DNA of 64,000 nucleotides from Prescottella equi (GCF_020171745.1 NZ_JAIVAH010000013.1:124001-188000); one strand, 5' to 3'; positions 23,946 through 35,908 are shown, numbered from the stretch's first letter. The notes: generated by a model not told the origin, from the letters alone. Program-made: numbers and translations.

Positions 23946-24917
23946 TCAGCAGGGTGCCGAGGTGAGCTTCCCGTAGGACGGGTCGAGGGCAGCCTGCACC
24001 AGGAACACCGCGCGCGGATCGTTCAGTAGGTCGAGATGCGACAGCTGAGCCCCGGGGCAGACGTCGTGCATCCAGATGTTGCGCACCGACGAACCGGGAT
24101 CGGGCACGAGGAAGGACCCGGCGGGCGGAGTGACGATCTGGTCCGCCATCGACGCGATGACGGTGTAGTCGACGCCGGGCATGGTCTCGTGCCCGGCGTT
24201 GAGCTGCTCGAGGAACTTCGATCCGACGAACTGCTGGTAGGACGCGAGACCGAAGGTGAACTCGGCGAGCCGCTCGTTGGTCGCGTCGTCGGTCAGTCGC
24301 AAGGCGGTGAACGGATCGACCAGTCCTTGCAGTCCGTTGAAAGTGGTGCCGTGTGTCGTGGGTCCGAGCATGACGAGGCTGTGGACCTTGTTCCGCGACG
24401 GGTCGGCCGGATCGGCGCCACCATCGAAACGCAGGTACTGACGCGTCATCGTGCCGCCCTGGGAATGTCCGACGACATCCACCTGAGCGGAGCCCGAATG
24501 CGCGCGGACAGCGTCGATGAAAGAGGCCAGTTCGTCGGCCGACCTGCGAATGTCGCCGCTGCCCCAGGACTGCGCGGCGGCTCCGTAGTTGAGCGCGTAA
24601 ACGCAGTAGCCGGCGTCCCGCAGAGCAGCGGACACCGTAGTCCAGGTCTGCGTCATGCTCATCCCGGTACCGTGCACCAGAACGACGGGACGAGGGTGCT
24701 GAGGCGAAGGACGGCATGCCCAGTCGTTCGCCCCCGCGGGTGCCGAGCCCATGGAGGAGATCGTCGTCACCAACGACGTGAAGGCCGGCGGTATCTCGAT
24801 TCCGGCGGGTCCGGGATCGGCCGAGGCCGTACCGGAGGTCGACGACAAGAGCGTTCCGCAGAGAACCATCGTCACGGCTGCCAGAAGTCTCGTCGTGACG
24901 CGTCGTCGCTGGGTCAT
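23946..24917 (-). CDS. Secreted triacylglycerol lipase/esterase (alpha/beta hydrolase, lipase class 2 type)
   Basis: The 323-residue protein has a Sec signal peptide: basic start, hydrophobic core at residues 11-30, and an ASA-DPG cleavage site near 33/34. The mature enzyme shows the VLVHGTG oxyanion segment (79-85) and the nucleophile elbow GHSQGG with Ser152. Plausible triad partners are Asp259 (SMADQ) and His294 (LSHLD). Known relatives hydrolyse acyl esters outside the cell. The ATG at 24917 is preceded by AGGAG with an eight-base spacer. It lies downstream of the exporter genes on the same strand, but a 147-base gap allows a separate promoter. A role in processing or releasing the neighbouring peptide product is only a possibility. 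Confidence 0.85.
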   Translation of the reverse strand: MTQRRRVTTRLLAAVTMVLCGTLLSSTSGTASADPGPAGIEIPPAFTSLVTTISSMGSAPAGANDWACRPSPQHPRPVVLVHGTGMSMTQTWTTVSAALRDAGYCVYALNYGAAAQSWGSGDIRRSADELASFIDAVRAHSGSAQVDVVGHSQGGTMTRQYLRFDGGADPADPSRNKVHSLVMLGPTTHGTTFNGLQGLVDPFTALRLTDDATNERLAEFTFGLASYQQFVGSKFLEQLNAGHETMPGVDYTVIASMADQIVTPPAGSFLVPDPGSSVRNIWMHDVCPGAQLSHLDLLNDPRAVFLVQAALDPSYGKLTSAPC

Positions 24918-25064
24918 GCTCGGTACTCCTGAAGGTTCTGGCTCCGCTGAATCGCAGCATTCATATCAGAAACAAGCGACCGGACCCCGGCGAAGCAGGC
25001 AAACTTCCGGTGTCTGGGACACATGCGGGAGCCCGGACCGATACAGACCCCCATCGGGCCTGGC

Positions 25065-25940
25065 TCAGCCTCCGGTTGCTGCCGCGCGCCGGTAGCCTCT
25101 GATCGCCGGGTAGGCGAACAGCGCCATCATCCCGAACGACCACGCCAGCGTCTGAAGTACGGGTTCCAGGACCGGCCCGCCGAGCGCGAGGCCACGCATC
25201 GCATCCACGGCGCACGACATCGGCTGGGCGGCGACCACCGGCTGTAGCCATGTCGGGTACGCCATCACCGGCACGAATCCCGAGTTGAAGAACATCAGGA
25301 GCGTGCAGCCGATCGACACGAGCTCGACGAGCGGCGCATCGCCGGACACCGTTGCGAGAGCGGTCACCATCATGGCGAAACCCATGCCGAAGAGAATCGG
25401 CAGGACGAGCAACATGATGCTGGGGAGGAGGCCCTGAGTGAGCCGGAATCCGAGCATGATCCCCACCACGAGGATCACGATGGTCGTCACGAGCACGCGC
25501 ACGGCCTCGGCCATCATCCGCCCGACGAGTCCCGCCGCACGGTGAATCGGCAGTGTCCAGAATCGTGACAGCAGTCCCGTCGTGCGTTCGTGCCGCAATC
25601 CGACCGCGCTGACGATCGAGCCGAACATCGCGCCGATCAGGATGATCATCGGAACCTGGCCGTAGATGGCGGGCTGTCCCGTCGCCGCGGTCACCGTGTT
25701 ACCGATGACGATCCGGAACATCACGAGTGTCAGGGCCGGGTACAGCAGGGCCTGGATCATCGTGGACGGATCCCGCGACCAGCGCATGAGGAGGCGTTTG
25801 CACTGGACCCAGCTGTGCACCCACAGCGCCTTCGGCGACGACTCCGGCCAGGTCTCGGTGGGCCGCGGGAAATCGATCGACGAGACAGAGGCCCGCGCCG
25901 AGCGAGCCGACGTCATCGTGTTCTCCGGGGACTCACTCAT
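25065..25940 (-). CDS. ABC-2 type exporter permease (DrrC-like)
   Basis: This 291-residue integral membrane protein has about six hydrophobic segments spread between residues 65 and 285 and a long polar N-terminus. It is of the ABC-2 family that includes the daunorubicin exporter permeases. The chosen ATG at 25940 overlaps the stop of the upstream permease (ATGA), although the frame stays open further upstream. It is the last gene of a three-gene transporter operon and probably forms a heterodimeric channel with the preceding permease. The substrate is not shown by sequence. Proximity to the NRPS suggests a lipopeptide, siderophore or similar peptide. Confidence 0.85.
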   Translation of the reverse strand: MSESPENTMTSARSARASVSSIDFPRPTETWPESSPKALWVHSWVQCKRLLMRWSRDPSTMIQALLYPALTLVMFRIVIGNTVTAATGQPAIYGQVPMIILIGAMFGSIVSAVGLRHERTTGLLSRFWTLPIHRAAGLVGRMMAEAVRVLVTTIVILVVGIMLGFRLTQGLLPSIMLLVLPILFGMGFAMMVTALATVSGDAPLVELVSIGCTLLMFFNSGFVPVMAYPTWLQPVVAAQPMSCAVDAMRGLALGGPVLEPVLQTLAWSFGMMALFAYPAIRGYRRAAATGG

Positions 25941-26796
25941 TTGCGCCTCATACTTGCCCACACGGCCAGCGGTGCGAAGACCACGACCAGACCCACACAC
26001 CACGCGACCGCCGGAAACAGCGTCGACGCGGTGACCCCGCCGGCTGCCATGTCTCGCATTGCATACGAGAACTGGGAGATCGGCTGATTACGCACGAACG
26101 GCCGGATCCACTCGGGGAATCCGGTCTCCGGGACGAAACCGCACGACAGCATGCCGAGGATCAGCTGCGGCAGTGCCAGTGCCTGTGACGTGGCCTCGGG
26201 GGATTTCGCCAGCGTGCCGATCGCGTCTGCGCCCAGTGACAAGGCGACACTGATCGCCAGCGCAAGGGCGCAGAACAGTGCGGCCTGCGTCACGCCCGCG
26301 TTGAACCGGAAGCCGATGGCATAGCCGTACACCAACGCCGCAGCGAGGGTGATCACCGACCGCACCAGGGCGCGGGTCATGCGTGACAGGAGCGGCACCG
26401 GGCCCGAGACCGGCATCGTCTTGAGTCTGGTCGTGAGACCGTGCAGGGCCTCGACGGAGGCAACCTGAGACGCCGAGATCGCCGTGAAGGCCATCGCCTG
26501 CAGCACGATGATCGGCATGAGGAACTGCGCGTAGTCGATGCCCTGGAGCTTCATCACGAACCGCAGCGGTAGGTAGAAGCCGACGGTGAAGATCAGCGGC
26601 GCGACGACGGCGACCGCGAGCTCACCGGTCTTCACCATCGTCTTGAGGCTCCGGCCCGTGAGCGCGAGCCACTGGTGGAACCCGTTCGGGTCCGGCCGCC
26701 GGTGCGATCCGGCGCGCTTGGCGGGCACGGCGACCGAGGCGCGCTTGGACGCCGCGGACATCGCCAGTCCCTTCGCGGCGCTGTTCGTGCTGGAGG

Positions 26797-26800
<4 letters not shown>
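25937..26800 (-). CDS. ABC-2 type exporter permease (DrrB-like)
   Basis: The 287-residue membrane protein has a 40-residue basic N-terminus and six predicted membrane spans. The first (about 62-80) is followed by a conserved-looking loop, RLKTMPVSG (125-133). It contains the FVPETGFPEWIRPFVRNQP segment typical of DrrB/ABC-2 permeases between its last spans. The ATG at 26800 overlaps the stop of the ATPase gene, and its own stop overlaps the next permease start, so the three are translationally coupled. It should form the membrane half of an efflux pump with the neighbouring gene. Confidence 0.87.
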
Positions 26801-27771
<971 letters not shown>

Positions 27772-27967
27772 CGACACTCCGCCTAGTTCACCTGGGTTGG
27801 ATGGCTGACCGCCCCTCGGGGCCACGAGTCCATCCATCGTCGACGTGTATTCCCGCCGCTGTCGCAGAATGTTACCCGCGTGGCCTCCGACACAAGCTCG
27901 TCGACGACCGACGGAGCTTCGGGGATCGGGACCGTGCGGCCCCTCCCGGAAGGTACCGACCGAACGG

Positions 27968-28654
27968 TCAGTCCCAGATCCCGATCGTCTCGAGGTGCCG
28001 CACCAGGCGCTTCGCGCCGTCGTCGAAATGTGCTCGTGTCTCGGCGGCGACGCCGGCGTGGTCTCGGGCGGCCAGTGCCGCGACGAGCCGCGCGTGGCTG
28101 GCCACGGCCTCGTCGCCCCACTCTCGATCCGCCGAATAGAAGTGGACCGGGGTGTAACGGGTCGCACCGAGCAGGAACCACGACAGCTTCCGGGCCCCGG
28201 CCAGGCGATTGATGATCCGGTGGAAGCCGAACTCGAGTTCCTCGATCCGGACGGCGTCCGCGAGTTCGACGGCACGCCGCAGCTGATCGTTGATCGCAGT
28301 CAATTCGGCGAGTGCCTCGTCGTCCACGTGGTCGACGGCCCGTCCGGCCAGCTCCTCGGCGATTCGCCCCTGCAGCCAGAAGACGTCGTTGACGTCGTCG
28401 CGACTCAGGGCGGCAACGACATAGCCGCGGTGGGGGACCAGCTCCACTAGTCCCTCGCCCCGCAGTGTCAGCAGTGCCTCACGCACGGGGGTGACGCTCA
28501 CGCCCAGCTCGGCGGCAGTCTCGTCGAGGCGGATGAACTCACCCGGACGCACCCCACCCGACATGATCACGTTGCGCACGTGCACGGCAACGTCATCGGA
28601 CAACTGCGGTCGGCGTCGAAGGTTTCCGGTCGACCGGGTTGCGGGCGGGGCCAT
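27968..28654 (-). CDS. GntR family transcriptional regulator, FadR/FCD type
   Basis: The protein has 228 residues. The N-terminal winged helix (about 20-85) includes FIRLDETAAELGVSVTPVREAL, the classical GntR recognition segment. The all-helical C-terminal ligand-binding domain contains a histidine-rich FCD pattern (H145, H187 and H209 regions). The ATG at 28654 follows GAGGAG with five bases between; longer upstream frames lack family similarity. It is encoded upstream of the exporter on the same strand and may control it or the DUF4442 gene. FCD regulators usually sense small organic acids. The actual target is unknown. Confidence 0.88.
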   Translation of the reverse strand: MAPPATRSTGNLRRRPQLSDDVAVHVRNVIMSGGVRPGEFIRLDETAAELGVSVTPVREALLTLRGEGLVELVPHRGYVVAALSRDDVNDVFWLQGRIAEELAGRAVDHVDDEALAELTAINDQLRRAVELADAVRIEELEFGFHRIINRLAGARKLSWFLLGATRYTPVHFYSADREWGDEAVASHARLVAALAARDHAGVAAETRAHFDDGAKRLVRHLETIGIWD

Positions 28655-28809
28655 GACTACTCCTCGGCAGGACGCGTGTGCCCGCCTCGTTCGCGGGTGC
28701 CCGATCGGACAGTGATCCTCGGGACCCATTGGTGTGATGCGTGCAACAAATCGGGATCGGATCAAATATATCGGCTCCGAGTCCGGTCGGCGTCGCGGCC
28801 GGCGCTCGG

Positions 28810-29298
28810 TCAGGCGCGAGTCACCCAGACGGTGATGTCGGCGTGGACGACCTCGGTCCCCGCTCTGTCGGCGACCGAGACGGGGATGGTGAGTTCGATG
28901 CCCGCGTCGCCGTCGGTGGCCGAGGAGAAGTCCGGGATCGGGCCCAGGGTCGCGGTCGCCCGCAGGCGAGACTGCGCTTTTGCGAGGTAGCGCACGTTCA
29001 TCGCCTTGGGAATCCAGCGATGGCTCGCCGGCACGGTTGCCTCGGCGAGCATGCCCATCGCTGCTTCGGCGAGGTTGCAGGCCGCGATCGCGTGGAACGT
29101 TCCGATGTGGTTGTGCACACCCCACCATTTCGGGGCGGTCACCTCGCAGTGGCCGGGCTCGAGACGCTCGACGGTAGGGAGCACTGTCGCGAAGTACGGC
29201 ACCCGCGCGCACATGCCGAGTGAGAACAGTGCGCGCCCGAATCCGTTGGCGGGCAACTTCTGCCAGCTTCGGTACGTGGCGGTCGGGGCAGTCGTCAT
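28810..29298 (-). CDS. DUF4442 hotdog-fold protein (PaaI-like thioesterase superfamily)
   Basis: This 162-residue cytoplasmic protein matches DUF4442 in length and pattern: an N-terminal helix (SWQKLPANGFGRALFS), the WWGVHNHIGTFHAIAACNLAE segment containing the hotdog central helix (58-78), and a RYLAKAQSRLRATA strand. Hotdog proteins of this kind bind or hydrolyse acyl-CoA or acyl-carrier thioesters. Activity has not been established for most DUF4442 members. It is transcribed away from the ribosomal operon, so the 485-base gap upstream must carry promoters in both directions. Confidence 0.75.
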   Translation of the reverse strand: MTTAPTATYRSWQKLPANGFGRALFSLGMCARVPYFATVLPTVERLEPGHCEVTAPKWWGVHNHIGTFHAIAACNLAEAAMGMLAEATVPASHRWIPKAMNVRYLAKAQSRLRATATLGPIPDFSSATDGDAGIELTIPVSVADRAGTEVVHADITVWVTRA

Positions 29299-29783
29299 GG
29301 CGGCAACCTTACTCTTCGGTAAGTTCGATGGGTCCGATTTGGCCGCTGACCTCGCATGTCGGGGGGACTGCGATTTGATCTCTGGGGTCCGCTACGGCAT
29401 ACTGATCGGGTTGCCTTGACTGGGACGCGCTCCGTTGCGACCCGAGTCAGGCTGGATGAAAGTCGAGTATCGGGACGAAGTGCCTGGTCACGACGATGCA
29501 AGACGGAAGCAGTACCCGAAGTTTGCGCCCCTCGCGGGCGCATCCGGTGCGGTTCTCGCGGCTCCTGGAAAGGGATTTCCGGGGCCCGGGAATGGGCGAC
29601 AGGGCGACACGCCCGACCGCGTGGACCGGAGAACCATGACACATGAACAGCGGCAGCGGATCGAGTGATGTCTCGATCGCGAGTGTGTGTTGTTCGTGTC
29701 GTGTTTCAGCCGAGGGCTGTGCAGACGAGGTAGTCCCCGGCTCGTTCGGGTTCTACGAAACGCGGCAAGAAAAGGACACAAGC
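29299..29783. other. 485-base gene-free leader upstream of the S10 operon
   Basis: No protein family is visible. The gap holds a candidate promoter at 29375-29403 and a 7-bp hairpin with a five-base loop at 29524-29542 (TGCGCCC/GGGCGCA). It also holds a GGAAA/TTTCC hairpin near 29566-29580 and the rpsJ ribosome-binding site (AAAAGGA, about 29770). The frame of rpsJ is open back to 29643 but without S10 similarity, so I treat it as untranslated leader. Confidence 0.6.
29375..29403 (+). promoter_or_regulatory. Candidate sigma-70-type promoter for the S10 operon
   Basis: TTGATC (29375-29380) and CATACT (29398-29403) are separated by exactly 17 bases. This would give a leader of roughly 375 bases before rpsJ. 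The boxes match the consensus only partly, and no other candidate in the gap is clearly better. Confidence 0.4.
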
Positions 29784-30089
29784 GTGGCGGGACAGAAGAT
29801 CCGCATCAGGCTCAAGGCCTATGACCACGAGGCGATCGACGCATCAGCGCGCAAGATCGTCGAGACGGTGACCCGTACCGGGGCCCGTGTGGTCGGCCCG
29901 GTGCCGTTGCCTACCGAGAAGAACGTGTACTGCGTCATCCGCTCGCCGCACAAGTACAAGGACTCGCGCGAGCACTTCGAGATGCGTACTCACAAGCGGC
30001 TGATCGACATCCTCGACCCGACGCCGAAGACGGTCGACGCGCTCATGCGCATCGACCTTCCGGCCAGCGTCGACGTGAACATCCAGTGA
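29784..30089 (+). CDS. rpsJ: 30S ribosomal protein S10
   Basis: The 101-residue protein ([18 protein letters not shown] at the start, [11 protein letters not shown] at the end) is full-length S10, a 30S head protein also used as NusE in antitermination. The start is GTG at 29784, preceded by AAAAGGA; the frame runs further upstream without S10 similarity. It is the first gene of the S10 operon, 28 bases before rplC. Confidence 0.97.
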   Translation: MAGQKIRIRLKAYDHEAIDASARKIVETVTRTGARVVGPVPLPTEKNVYCVIRSPHKYKDSREHFEMRTHKRLIDILDPTPKTVDALMRIDLPASVDVNIQ

Positions 30090-30117
30090 GCTTGGGAAGA
30101 CGCAGCGGAGATATCAA

Positions 30118-30771
30118 ATGACTAATCAGATCAAGGGAATCCTGGGCACCAAGCTCGGCATGACCCAGGTCTTCGACGAGAACAACCGGGTCGTTCCGGT
30201 CACCGTCGTCAAGGCTGGGCCGAACGTCGTCACCCAGATCCGTACGGAAGAGCGTGACGGCTACAGCGCCGTGCAGCTGGCGTTCGGCGCCATCGACCCG
30301 CGCAAGGTGAACAAGCCCACCTCGGGCCAGTTCGCCAAGGCCGGCGTCACCCCGCGTCGCCACGTCGTCGAGTTCCGCGTCGCCGACACCTCCGAGTACG
30401 AGGTGGGCCAGGAGCTGACGGCCGAGGTCTTCGAGGACGGCGCATACGTCGACGTCACCGGCACCAGCAAGGGCAAGGGCTTCGCCGGCACCATGAAGCG
30501 TCACGGCTTCGCCGGCCAGGGCGCCTCCCACGGTGCGCAGGCCGTCCACCGTCGTCCGGGTTCCATCGGTGGCTGTGCCACCCCCGGTCGCGTTTTCAAG
30601 GGCATGCGCATGTCGGGCCGTATGGGCTCCGACCGCATCACGACGCAGAACCTCTCGGTCCACAAGGTGGATGCCGAGAACGGTCTGCTGCTGATCAAGG
30701 GTGCGATCCCCGGCCGCAAGGGCGGCCTCGTGATCGTCAAGACCGCAGTGAAGGGTGGTGCTTCGGCATGA
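30118..30771 (+). CDS. rplC: 50S ribosomal protein L3
   Basis: The 217-residue protein has the L3 start ([15 protein letters not shown]) and the conserved loop rich in H-G-S/Q-A-V-H-R-R around residues 135-155 that reaches toward the peptidyl-transferase centre. L3 is an early 50S assembly protein. The TGA overlaps the ATG of rplD (ATGA), indicating coupled translation. Confidence 0.97.
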   Translation: MTNQIKGILGTKLGMTQVFDENNRVVPVTVVKAGPNVVTQIRTEERDGYSAVQLAFGAIDPRKVNKPTSGQFAKAGVTPRRHVVEFRVADTSEYEVGQELTAEVFEDGAYVDVTGTSKGKGFAGTMKRHGFAGQGASHGAQAVHRRPGSIGGCATPGRVFKGMRMSGRMGSDRITTQNLSVHKVDAENGLLLIKGAIPGRKGGLVIVKTAVKGGASA

Positions 30772-31433
30772 CCGAGACCGCAACCAAGCTGACCCTCGAC
30801 GTCAAGGCTGCCGGTGGCAAGACCAACGGCACCGTCGATCTCCCCTCCGAGATCTTCGACGCGACCGCGAACATCGCTCTGATGCACCAGGTCGTCGTCG
30901 CGCAGCTCGCTGCGGCACGTCAGGGCACGCACTCCACCAAGACCCGCGGCGAGGTCCGCGGTGGTGGCAAGAAGCCGTACCGCCAGAAGGGCACCGGCCG
31001 CGCACGTCAGGGCTCGACCCGTGCGCCGCAGTTCGCCGGCGGTGGCGTCGTCCACGGCCCGCAGCCGCGTGACTACTCGCAGCGCACCCCCAAGAAGATG
31101 ATTGCTGCCGCTCTCCGTGGCGCACTCTCGGATCGGGCTCGCAGCGAGCGCATCCACGTCATCACCGAGCTGGTCGCCGGGCAGACCCCGTCCACCAAGA
31201 CGGCGAAGTCGTTCCTGGGCGAGCTGTCCGACCGCAAGAAGTTCCTGCTGGTCGTCGGCCGCGAGGACATCGCTGCGTGGAAGAGCGTCCAGAACCTGGA
31301 AGGCGTGCACCCCATCGCACCCGACCAGCTCAACACCTACGACGTGCTCAACAGCGATGAGGTCGTGTTCAGCCTCGAGGCTCTGAACACCTTCATCGCG
31401 GGCCCGGCCAAGAACGAGGAGGAGAGCAAGTGA
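30768..31433 (+). CDS. rplD: 50S ribosomal protein L4
   Basis: The 221-residue protein carries the basic internal extension of L4 ([18 protein letters not shown], about 65-82) that lines the exit tunnel, followed by the [17 protein letters not shown] segment. In E. coli, L4 also represses its own operon; whether that holds here is not known. The gene overlaps rplC and rplW by four bases each. Confidence 0.97.
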   Translation: MTETATKLTLDVKAAGGKTNGTVDLPSEIFDATANIALMHQVVVAQLAAARQGTHSTKTRGEVRGGGKKPYRQKGTGRARQGSTRAPQFAGGGVVHGPQPRDYSQRTPKKMIAAALRGALSDRARSERIHVITELVAGQTPSTKTAKSFLGELSDRKKFLLVVGREDIAAWKSVQNLEGVHPIAPDQLNTYDVLNSDEVVFSLEALNTFIAGPAKNEEESK

Positions 31434-31735
31434 CCACCATCGCCGACCCCCGCGACATCTTGCTGGCCCCGGTCATCTCCGAGAAGTCCTACGGACTGAT
31501 CGAGGAAGGCACCTACACCTTCCTGGTGCACCCGGACTCGAACAAGACGCAGATCAAGATTGCCGTCGAGAAGGTCTTCGGCGTCACCGTGACCAGCGTC
31601 AACACCGCCAACCGTCAGGGCAAGCGCAAGCGGACCCGCTTCGGTTACGGCAAGCGCAAGGACACCAAGCGTGCGCTCGTGACCCTCTCGGCCGACAGCA
31701 AGCCCATCGAGATCTTCGGAGGCCCGGTCGCGTAA
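31430..31735 (+). CDS. rplW: 50S ribosomal protein L23
   Basis: The 101-residue L23 begins at GTG 31430, overlapping the rplD stop (GTGA). The [15 protein letters not shown] start and the [18 protein letters not shown] basic stretch (about 65-82) are diagnostic. L23 sits at the tunnel exit and docks trigger factor and SRP. The gene is followed by a 40-base gap to rplB. Confidence 0.96.
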   Translation: MTTIADPRDILLAPVISEKSYGLIEEGTYTFLVHPDSNKTQIKIAVEKVFGVTVTSVNTANRQGKRKRTRFGYGKRKDTKRALVTLSADSKPIEIFGGPVA

Positions 31736-31775
31736 GCGTCTGGGACTTGACGAGATATAGAGGACGAGAAGACTC

Positions 31776-32609
31776 ATGGCAATCCGTAAGTACAAGCCGA
31801 CTACGCCGGGCCGCCGCGGCTCGAGCGTCTCGGACTTCGCCGAGATCACTCGGTCGACGCCCGAGAAGTCGCTCATTCGCCCGCTGCACGGTCGCGGTGG
31901 TCGTAACGCACACGGTCGTATCACCACCCGTCACAAGGGTGGCGGTCACAAGCGCGCCTACCGCTTGATCGACTTCCGTCGTAACGACAAGGACGGCGTG
32001 CCGGCCAAGGTCGCTCACATCGAGTACGACCCCAACCGCACCGCTCGCATCGCTCTCCTGCACTATGCGGACGGCGAGAAGCGCTACATCATCGCCCCCA
32101 AGGGCCTGGTGCAGGGCGCCCCGATCGAGTCCGGCGCAGGCGCCGACATCAAGCCGGGCAACAACCTGCCGCTGCGCAACATCCCCACCGGTACGACGAT
32201 CCACGCTGTGGAGCTGCGTCCGGGCGGCGGTGCCAAGATGGCCCGCTCCGCCGGCGCCAGCATCCAGCTGCTGGGCAAGGAAGGCACCTACGCCACGCTG
32301 CGTATGCCGTCCGGTGAAATCCGTCGCGTCGACGTGCGCTGCCGCGCCACCGTCGGCGAGGTCGGCAACGCCGAGCAGTCGAACATCAACTGGGGCAAGG
32401 CCGGCCGCATGCGCTGGAAGGGCGTCCGCCCGACCGTCCGCGGTGTGGTCATGAACCCGGTCGACCACCCGCACGGTGGTGGTGAGGGTAAGACCTCCGG
32501 TGGTCGCCACCCGGTCAGCCCCTGGGGCAAGCCCGAGGGCCGCACCCGCAAGAACAAGGCGAGCGACAAGCTCATCGTCCGTCGTCGCCGTACCGGCAAG
32601 AAGCGCTAG
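31776..32609 (+). CDS. rplB: 50S ribosomal protein L2
   Basis: The full-length 277-residue L2 includes RNA-binding segments such as [19 protein letters not shown] (about 44-62) and the conserved C-terminal [14 protein letters not shown] (about 225-238), whose histidine lies near the peptidyl-transferase centre. L2 is needed for subunit association. The ATG at 31776 follows a GAGGACGAGA stretch. Confidence 0.97.
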   Translation: MAIRKYKPTTPGRRGSSVSDFAEITRSTPEKSLIRPLHGRGGRNAHGRITTRHKGGGHKRAYRLIDFRRNDKDGVPAKVAHIEYDPNRTARIALLHYADGEKRYIIAPKGLVQGAPIESGAGADIKPGNNLPLRNIPTGTTIHAVELRPGGGAKMARSAGASIQLLGKEGTYATLRMPSGEIRRVDVRCRATVGEVGNAEQSNINWGKAGRMRWKGVRPTVRGVVMNPVDHPHGGGEGKTSGGRHPVSPWGKPEGRTRKNKASDKLIVRRRRTGKKR

Positions 32610-32627
32610 TCAAGGAGGGAGTGAAGG

Positions 32628-32905
32628 ATGCCACGCAGCCTTAAGAAGGGCCCGTTCGTCGATGACCACCTCCTTGCGAAGGTGGACGTGCAGAACGAGA
32701 AGGGCACCAAGCAGGTCATCAAGACCTGGAGCCGTCGTTCCACGATCATTCCGGACTTCATCGGTCACACGTTTGCCGTCCACGACGGACGCAAGCACGT
32801 TCCGGTGTTCGTTTCGGATTCGATGGTTGGCCACAAGCTCGGAGAGTTTGCACCGACCAGGACGTTCAAGGGCCACATCAAGGACGACCGGAAGAGCAAG
32901 CGTCG

Positions 32906-32909
<4 letters not shown>
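32628..32909 (+). CDS. rpsS: 30S ribosomal protein S19
   Basis: The 93-residue protein with [15 protein letters not shown] start and [18 protein letters not shown] core is S19, a 30S head protein near the A-site finger. The start at 32628 is preceded by AAGGAGGGAG. The TGA overlaps the ATG of rplV. Confidence 0.97.
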
Positions 32910-34107
<1,198 letters not shown>

Positions 34108-34110
34108 CGC

Positions 34111-34527
34111 ATGTTGATCCCGCGCCGGGTCAAGCACCGCAAGCAGCACCACCCGAGCCGTTCGGGTGCCGCCAAGGGCGGTACCCAGGTGGCATTCGGT
34201 GAGTACGGCATCCAGGCTCTCGAGCCCGCCTACATCACCAACCGGCAGATCGAGTCCGCTCGTATCGCCATGACTCGCCACATCAAGCGTGGCGGCAAGA
34301 TCTGGATCAACATCTTCCCGGATCGCCCGCTCACCAAGAAGCCTGCCGAGACCCGCATGGGTTCCGGTAAGGGTTCGCCGGAGTGGTGGGTCGCGAACAT
34401 CAAGCCCGGACGGGTCATGTTCGAGATGAGCTACCCGAACGAGGAGATCGCCCGCGAGGCCCTGCGCCGCGCGATGCACAAGCTCCCGTGCAAGTGCCGG
34501 ATCGTGACGAGGGAGGAGCAGTTCTGA
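34111..34527 (+). CDS. rplP: 50S ribosomal protein L16
   Basis: The 138-residue L16 begins [14 protein letters not shown] and includes the conserved [13 protein letters not shown] segment (about 82-94) near the A-site tRNA elbow. It lies three bases after rpsC. Its TGA overlaps the next gene's ATG (TGATG). Confidence 0.97.
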   Translation: MLIPRRVKHRKQHHPSRSGAAKGGTQVAFGEYGIQALEPAYITNRQIESARIAMTRHIKRGGKIWINIFPDRPLTKKPAETRMGSGKGSPEWWVANIKPGRVMFEMSYPNEEIAREALRRAMHKLPCKCRIVTREEQF

Positions 34528-34763
34528 TGGCAACCACCAGCCCTGCTGCAGAGCTCCGCGAGCTGACCGAGGAAGAATTGGTCACCAAGCTCCGCGAGGC
34601 GAAGGAAGAACTGTTCAACCTTCGTTTCCAGATGGCCACCGGCCAGCTGGACAACAACCGCCGGCTGCGCACGGTCCGTCACGAGATTGCGCGCATCTAC
34701 ACCGTCCTGCGTGAGCGTGAGCTCGGCCTGGCCGCTGGTCCGGACGCAGGTGACGCGGCATGA
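34527..34763 (+). CDS. rpmC: 50S ribosomal protein L29
   Basis: The 78-residue L29 includes [25 protein letters not shown] and the [23 protein letters not shown] helix pair, with a short Gly/Ala/Asp-rich tail. The ATG at 34527 overlaps the rplP stop; the frame is open further upstream, but that part lies inside rplP. L29 is next to L23 at the tunnel exit. Confidence 0.95.
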   Translation: MATTSPAAELRELTEEELVTKLREAKEELFNLRFQMATGQLDNNRRLRTVRHEIARIYTVLRERELGLAAGPDAGDAA

Positions 34764-35050
34764 GTGAGGATAAGGCAGTGAGCACCAACAGCACCGAAGA
34801 GCGCGGCAGCCGCAAGGTCCGCACCGGTTACGTGGTCTCCGACAAGATGGAGAAGACCATCGTGGTCGAGCTGGAGGACCGGGTCAAGCACCCGCTCTAC
34901 GGCAAGATCATCCGTCGGACCACGAAGGTCAAGGCGCACGACGAGAACGGCACCGCCGGCATCGGCGACCGCGTGCAGCTGATGGAGACCCGTCCGTTGT
35001 CGGCCACCAAGCGCTGGCGTCTGGTCGAGGTCCTCGAGAAGGCCAAGTAA
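34760..35050 (+). CDS. rpsQ: 30S ribosomal protein S17
   Basis: The 96-residue S17 has an OB fold with [31 protein letters not shown] and the [21 protein letters not shown]-terminal half, plus an acidic N-terminal extension of about 18 residues. It overlaps rpmC by four bases and ends the first block; a 171-base gap with a large inverted repeat follows. Confidence 0.96.
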   Translation: MSEDKAVSTNSTEERGSRKVRTGYVVSDKMEKTIVVELEDRVKHPLYGKIIRRTTKVKAHDENGTAGIGDRVQLMETRPLSATKRWRLVEVLEKAK

Positions 35051-35072
35051 GAGCCGAAGAGTGTATCCAGTA

Positions 35073-35117
35073 CGATGGTGGGGTTGCCCTGTGAAAGCAG
35101 TGGTGGCCCCACCATCG
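35073..35117 (+). promoter_or_regulatory. 11-bp inverted repeat in the rpsQ-rplN gap (attenuator or regulatory stem)
   Basis: CGATGGTGGGG (35073-35083) is perfectly complementary to CCCCACCATCG (35107-35117) across a 23-base loop. It sits in the 171-base gap between rpsQ and rplN and overlaps TACGAT (35071-35076), which resembles a -10 element. It may be a partial terminator, a ribosomal protein binding site, or the start of a new transcript for rplN-rplX-rplE-rpsN. Confidence 0.5.
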
Positions 35118-35221
35118 GCGGGTACGGACCGCGCGCGTCGGGTCGGAAATCTGCCGCGCACGATCAGCACGAGCCGTCGCGGTTCGCACTGGTCGAAACA
35201 AGCCAGGTCAAGGAGAAGTAA

Positions 35222-35590
35222 GTGATTCAGCAGGAGTCGCGACTGCGCGTCGCCGACAACACGGGTGCCAAGGAGATTCTCTGCATCCGCGTTCTCGGTG
35301 GCTCGTCTCGTCGCTACGCCGGGATCGGCGACATCATCGTCGCCACCGTCAAGGACGCAACCCCGGGTGGAAACGTGAAGAAGGGCGACGTGGTCAAGGC
35401 CGTCGTCGTCCGCACCGCCAAGGAGCGCCGTCGTCCGGACGGTTCCTACATCAAGTTCGACGAGAACGCTGCCGTCATCATCAAGGCGGACAACGATCCT
35501 CGCGGCACCCGCATCTTCGGCCCCGTCGGCCGTGAGCTGCGCGAGAAGAAGTTCATGAAGATCGTCTCGCTCGCCCCGGAGGTGCTGTGA
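35222..35590 (+). CDS. rplN: 50S ribosomal protein L14
   Basis: The 122-residue L14 has [18 protein letters not shown] and the highly conserved [27 protein letters not shown] region. The start is GTG 35222 with AAGGAGAAGTAA just upstream. It contacts L19 and 16S rRNA at the subunit bridge. It opens the second ribosomal block. Confidence 0.97.
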   Translation: MIQQESRLRVADNTGAKEILCIRVLGGSSRRYAGIGDIIVATVKDATPGGNVKKGDVVKAVVVRTAKERRRPDGSYIKFDENAAVIIKADNDPRGTRIFGPVGRELREKKFMKIVSLAPEVL

Positions 35591-35907
35591 TGAAGGTGCA
35601 CAAGGGTGACACCGTGCTGGTCATCGCCGGCAAGGACAAGGGCGCGAAGGGCAAGGTCATCCAGGCCTACCCCGCGACCGGCAAGGTCCTCGTCGAGGGC
35701 GTTAACCGCATCAAGAAGCACACCGCGGTCTCCGCGAACGAGCGTGGCGCCTCCTCGGGCGGCATCGTGACGCAGGAAGCTCCGATCAACGTCTCGAACG
35801 TCATGGTCGTCGACTCGGACGGAAACCCGACCCGCGTCGGTTACCGCACTGACGAGGAGACCGGCAAGCGCGTTCGCATTTCCCGGAAGAACGGGAAGGA
35901 CATCTGA
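35590..35907 (+). CDS. rplX: 50S ribosomal protein L24
   Basis: The 105-residue protein starts with [21 protein letters not shown], the KOW motif of L24, an assembly initiator at the tunnel exit. I chose ATG 35590 (GGAGG seven bases upstream); a GTG directly before it at 35587 is an alternative that adds one residue. It overlaps the rplN stop. Confidence 0.95.
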   Translation: MKVHKGDTVLVIAGKDKGAKGKVIQAYPATGKVLVEGVNRIKKHTAVSANERGASSGGIVTQEAPINVSNVMVVDSDGNPTRVGYRTDEETGKRVRISRKNGKDI

Positions 35908-35908
35908 C

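Noticed and set aside
27958-27969. GACCGAACGGTC palindrome at the end of the GntR gene as a TetR-type operator
   Set aside because: It overlaps the gntR stop codon, about 190 bases from the exporter start, with only five-base arms. Chance occurrence in GC-rich DNA is likely.
29643-29783. N-terminal extension of S10 by 47 residues
   Set aside because: The extension has no S10 similarity, and GTG 29784 with AAAAGGA upstream gives the exact family length.
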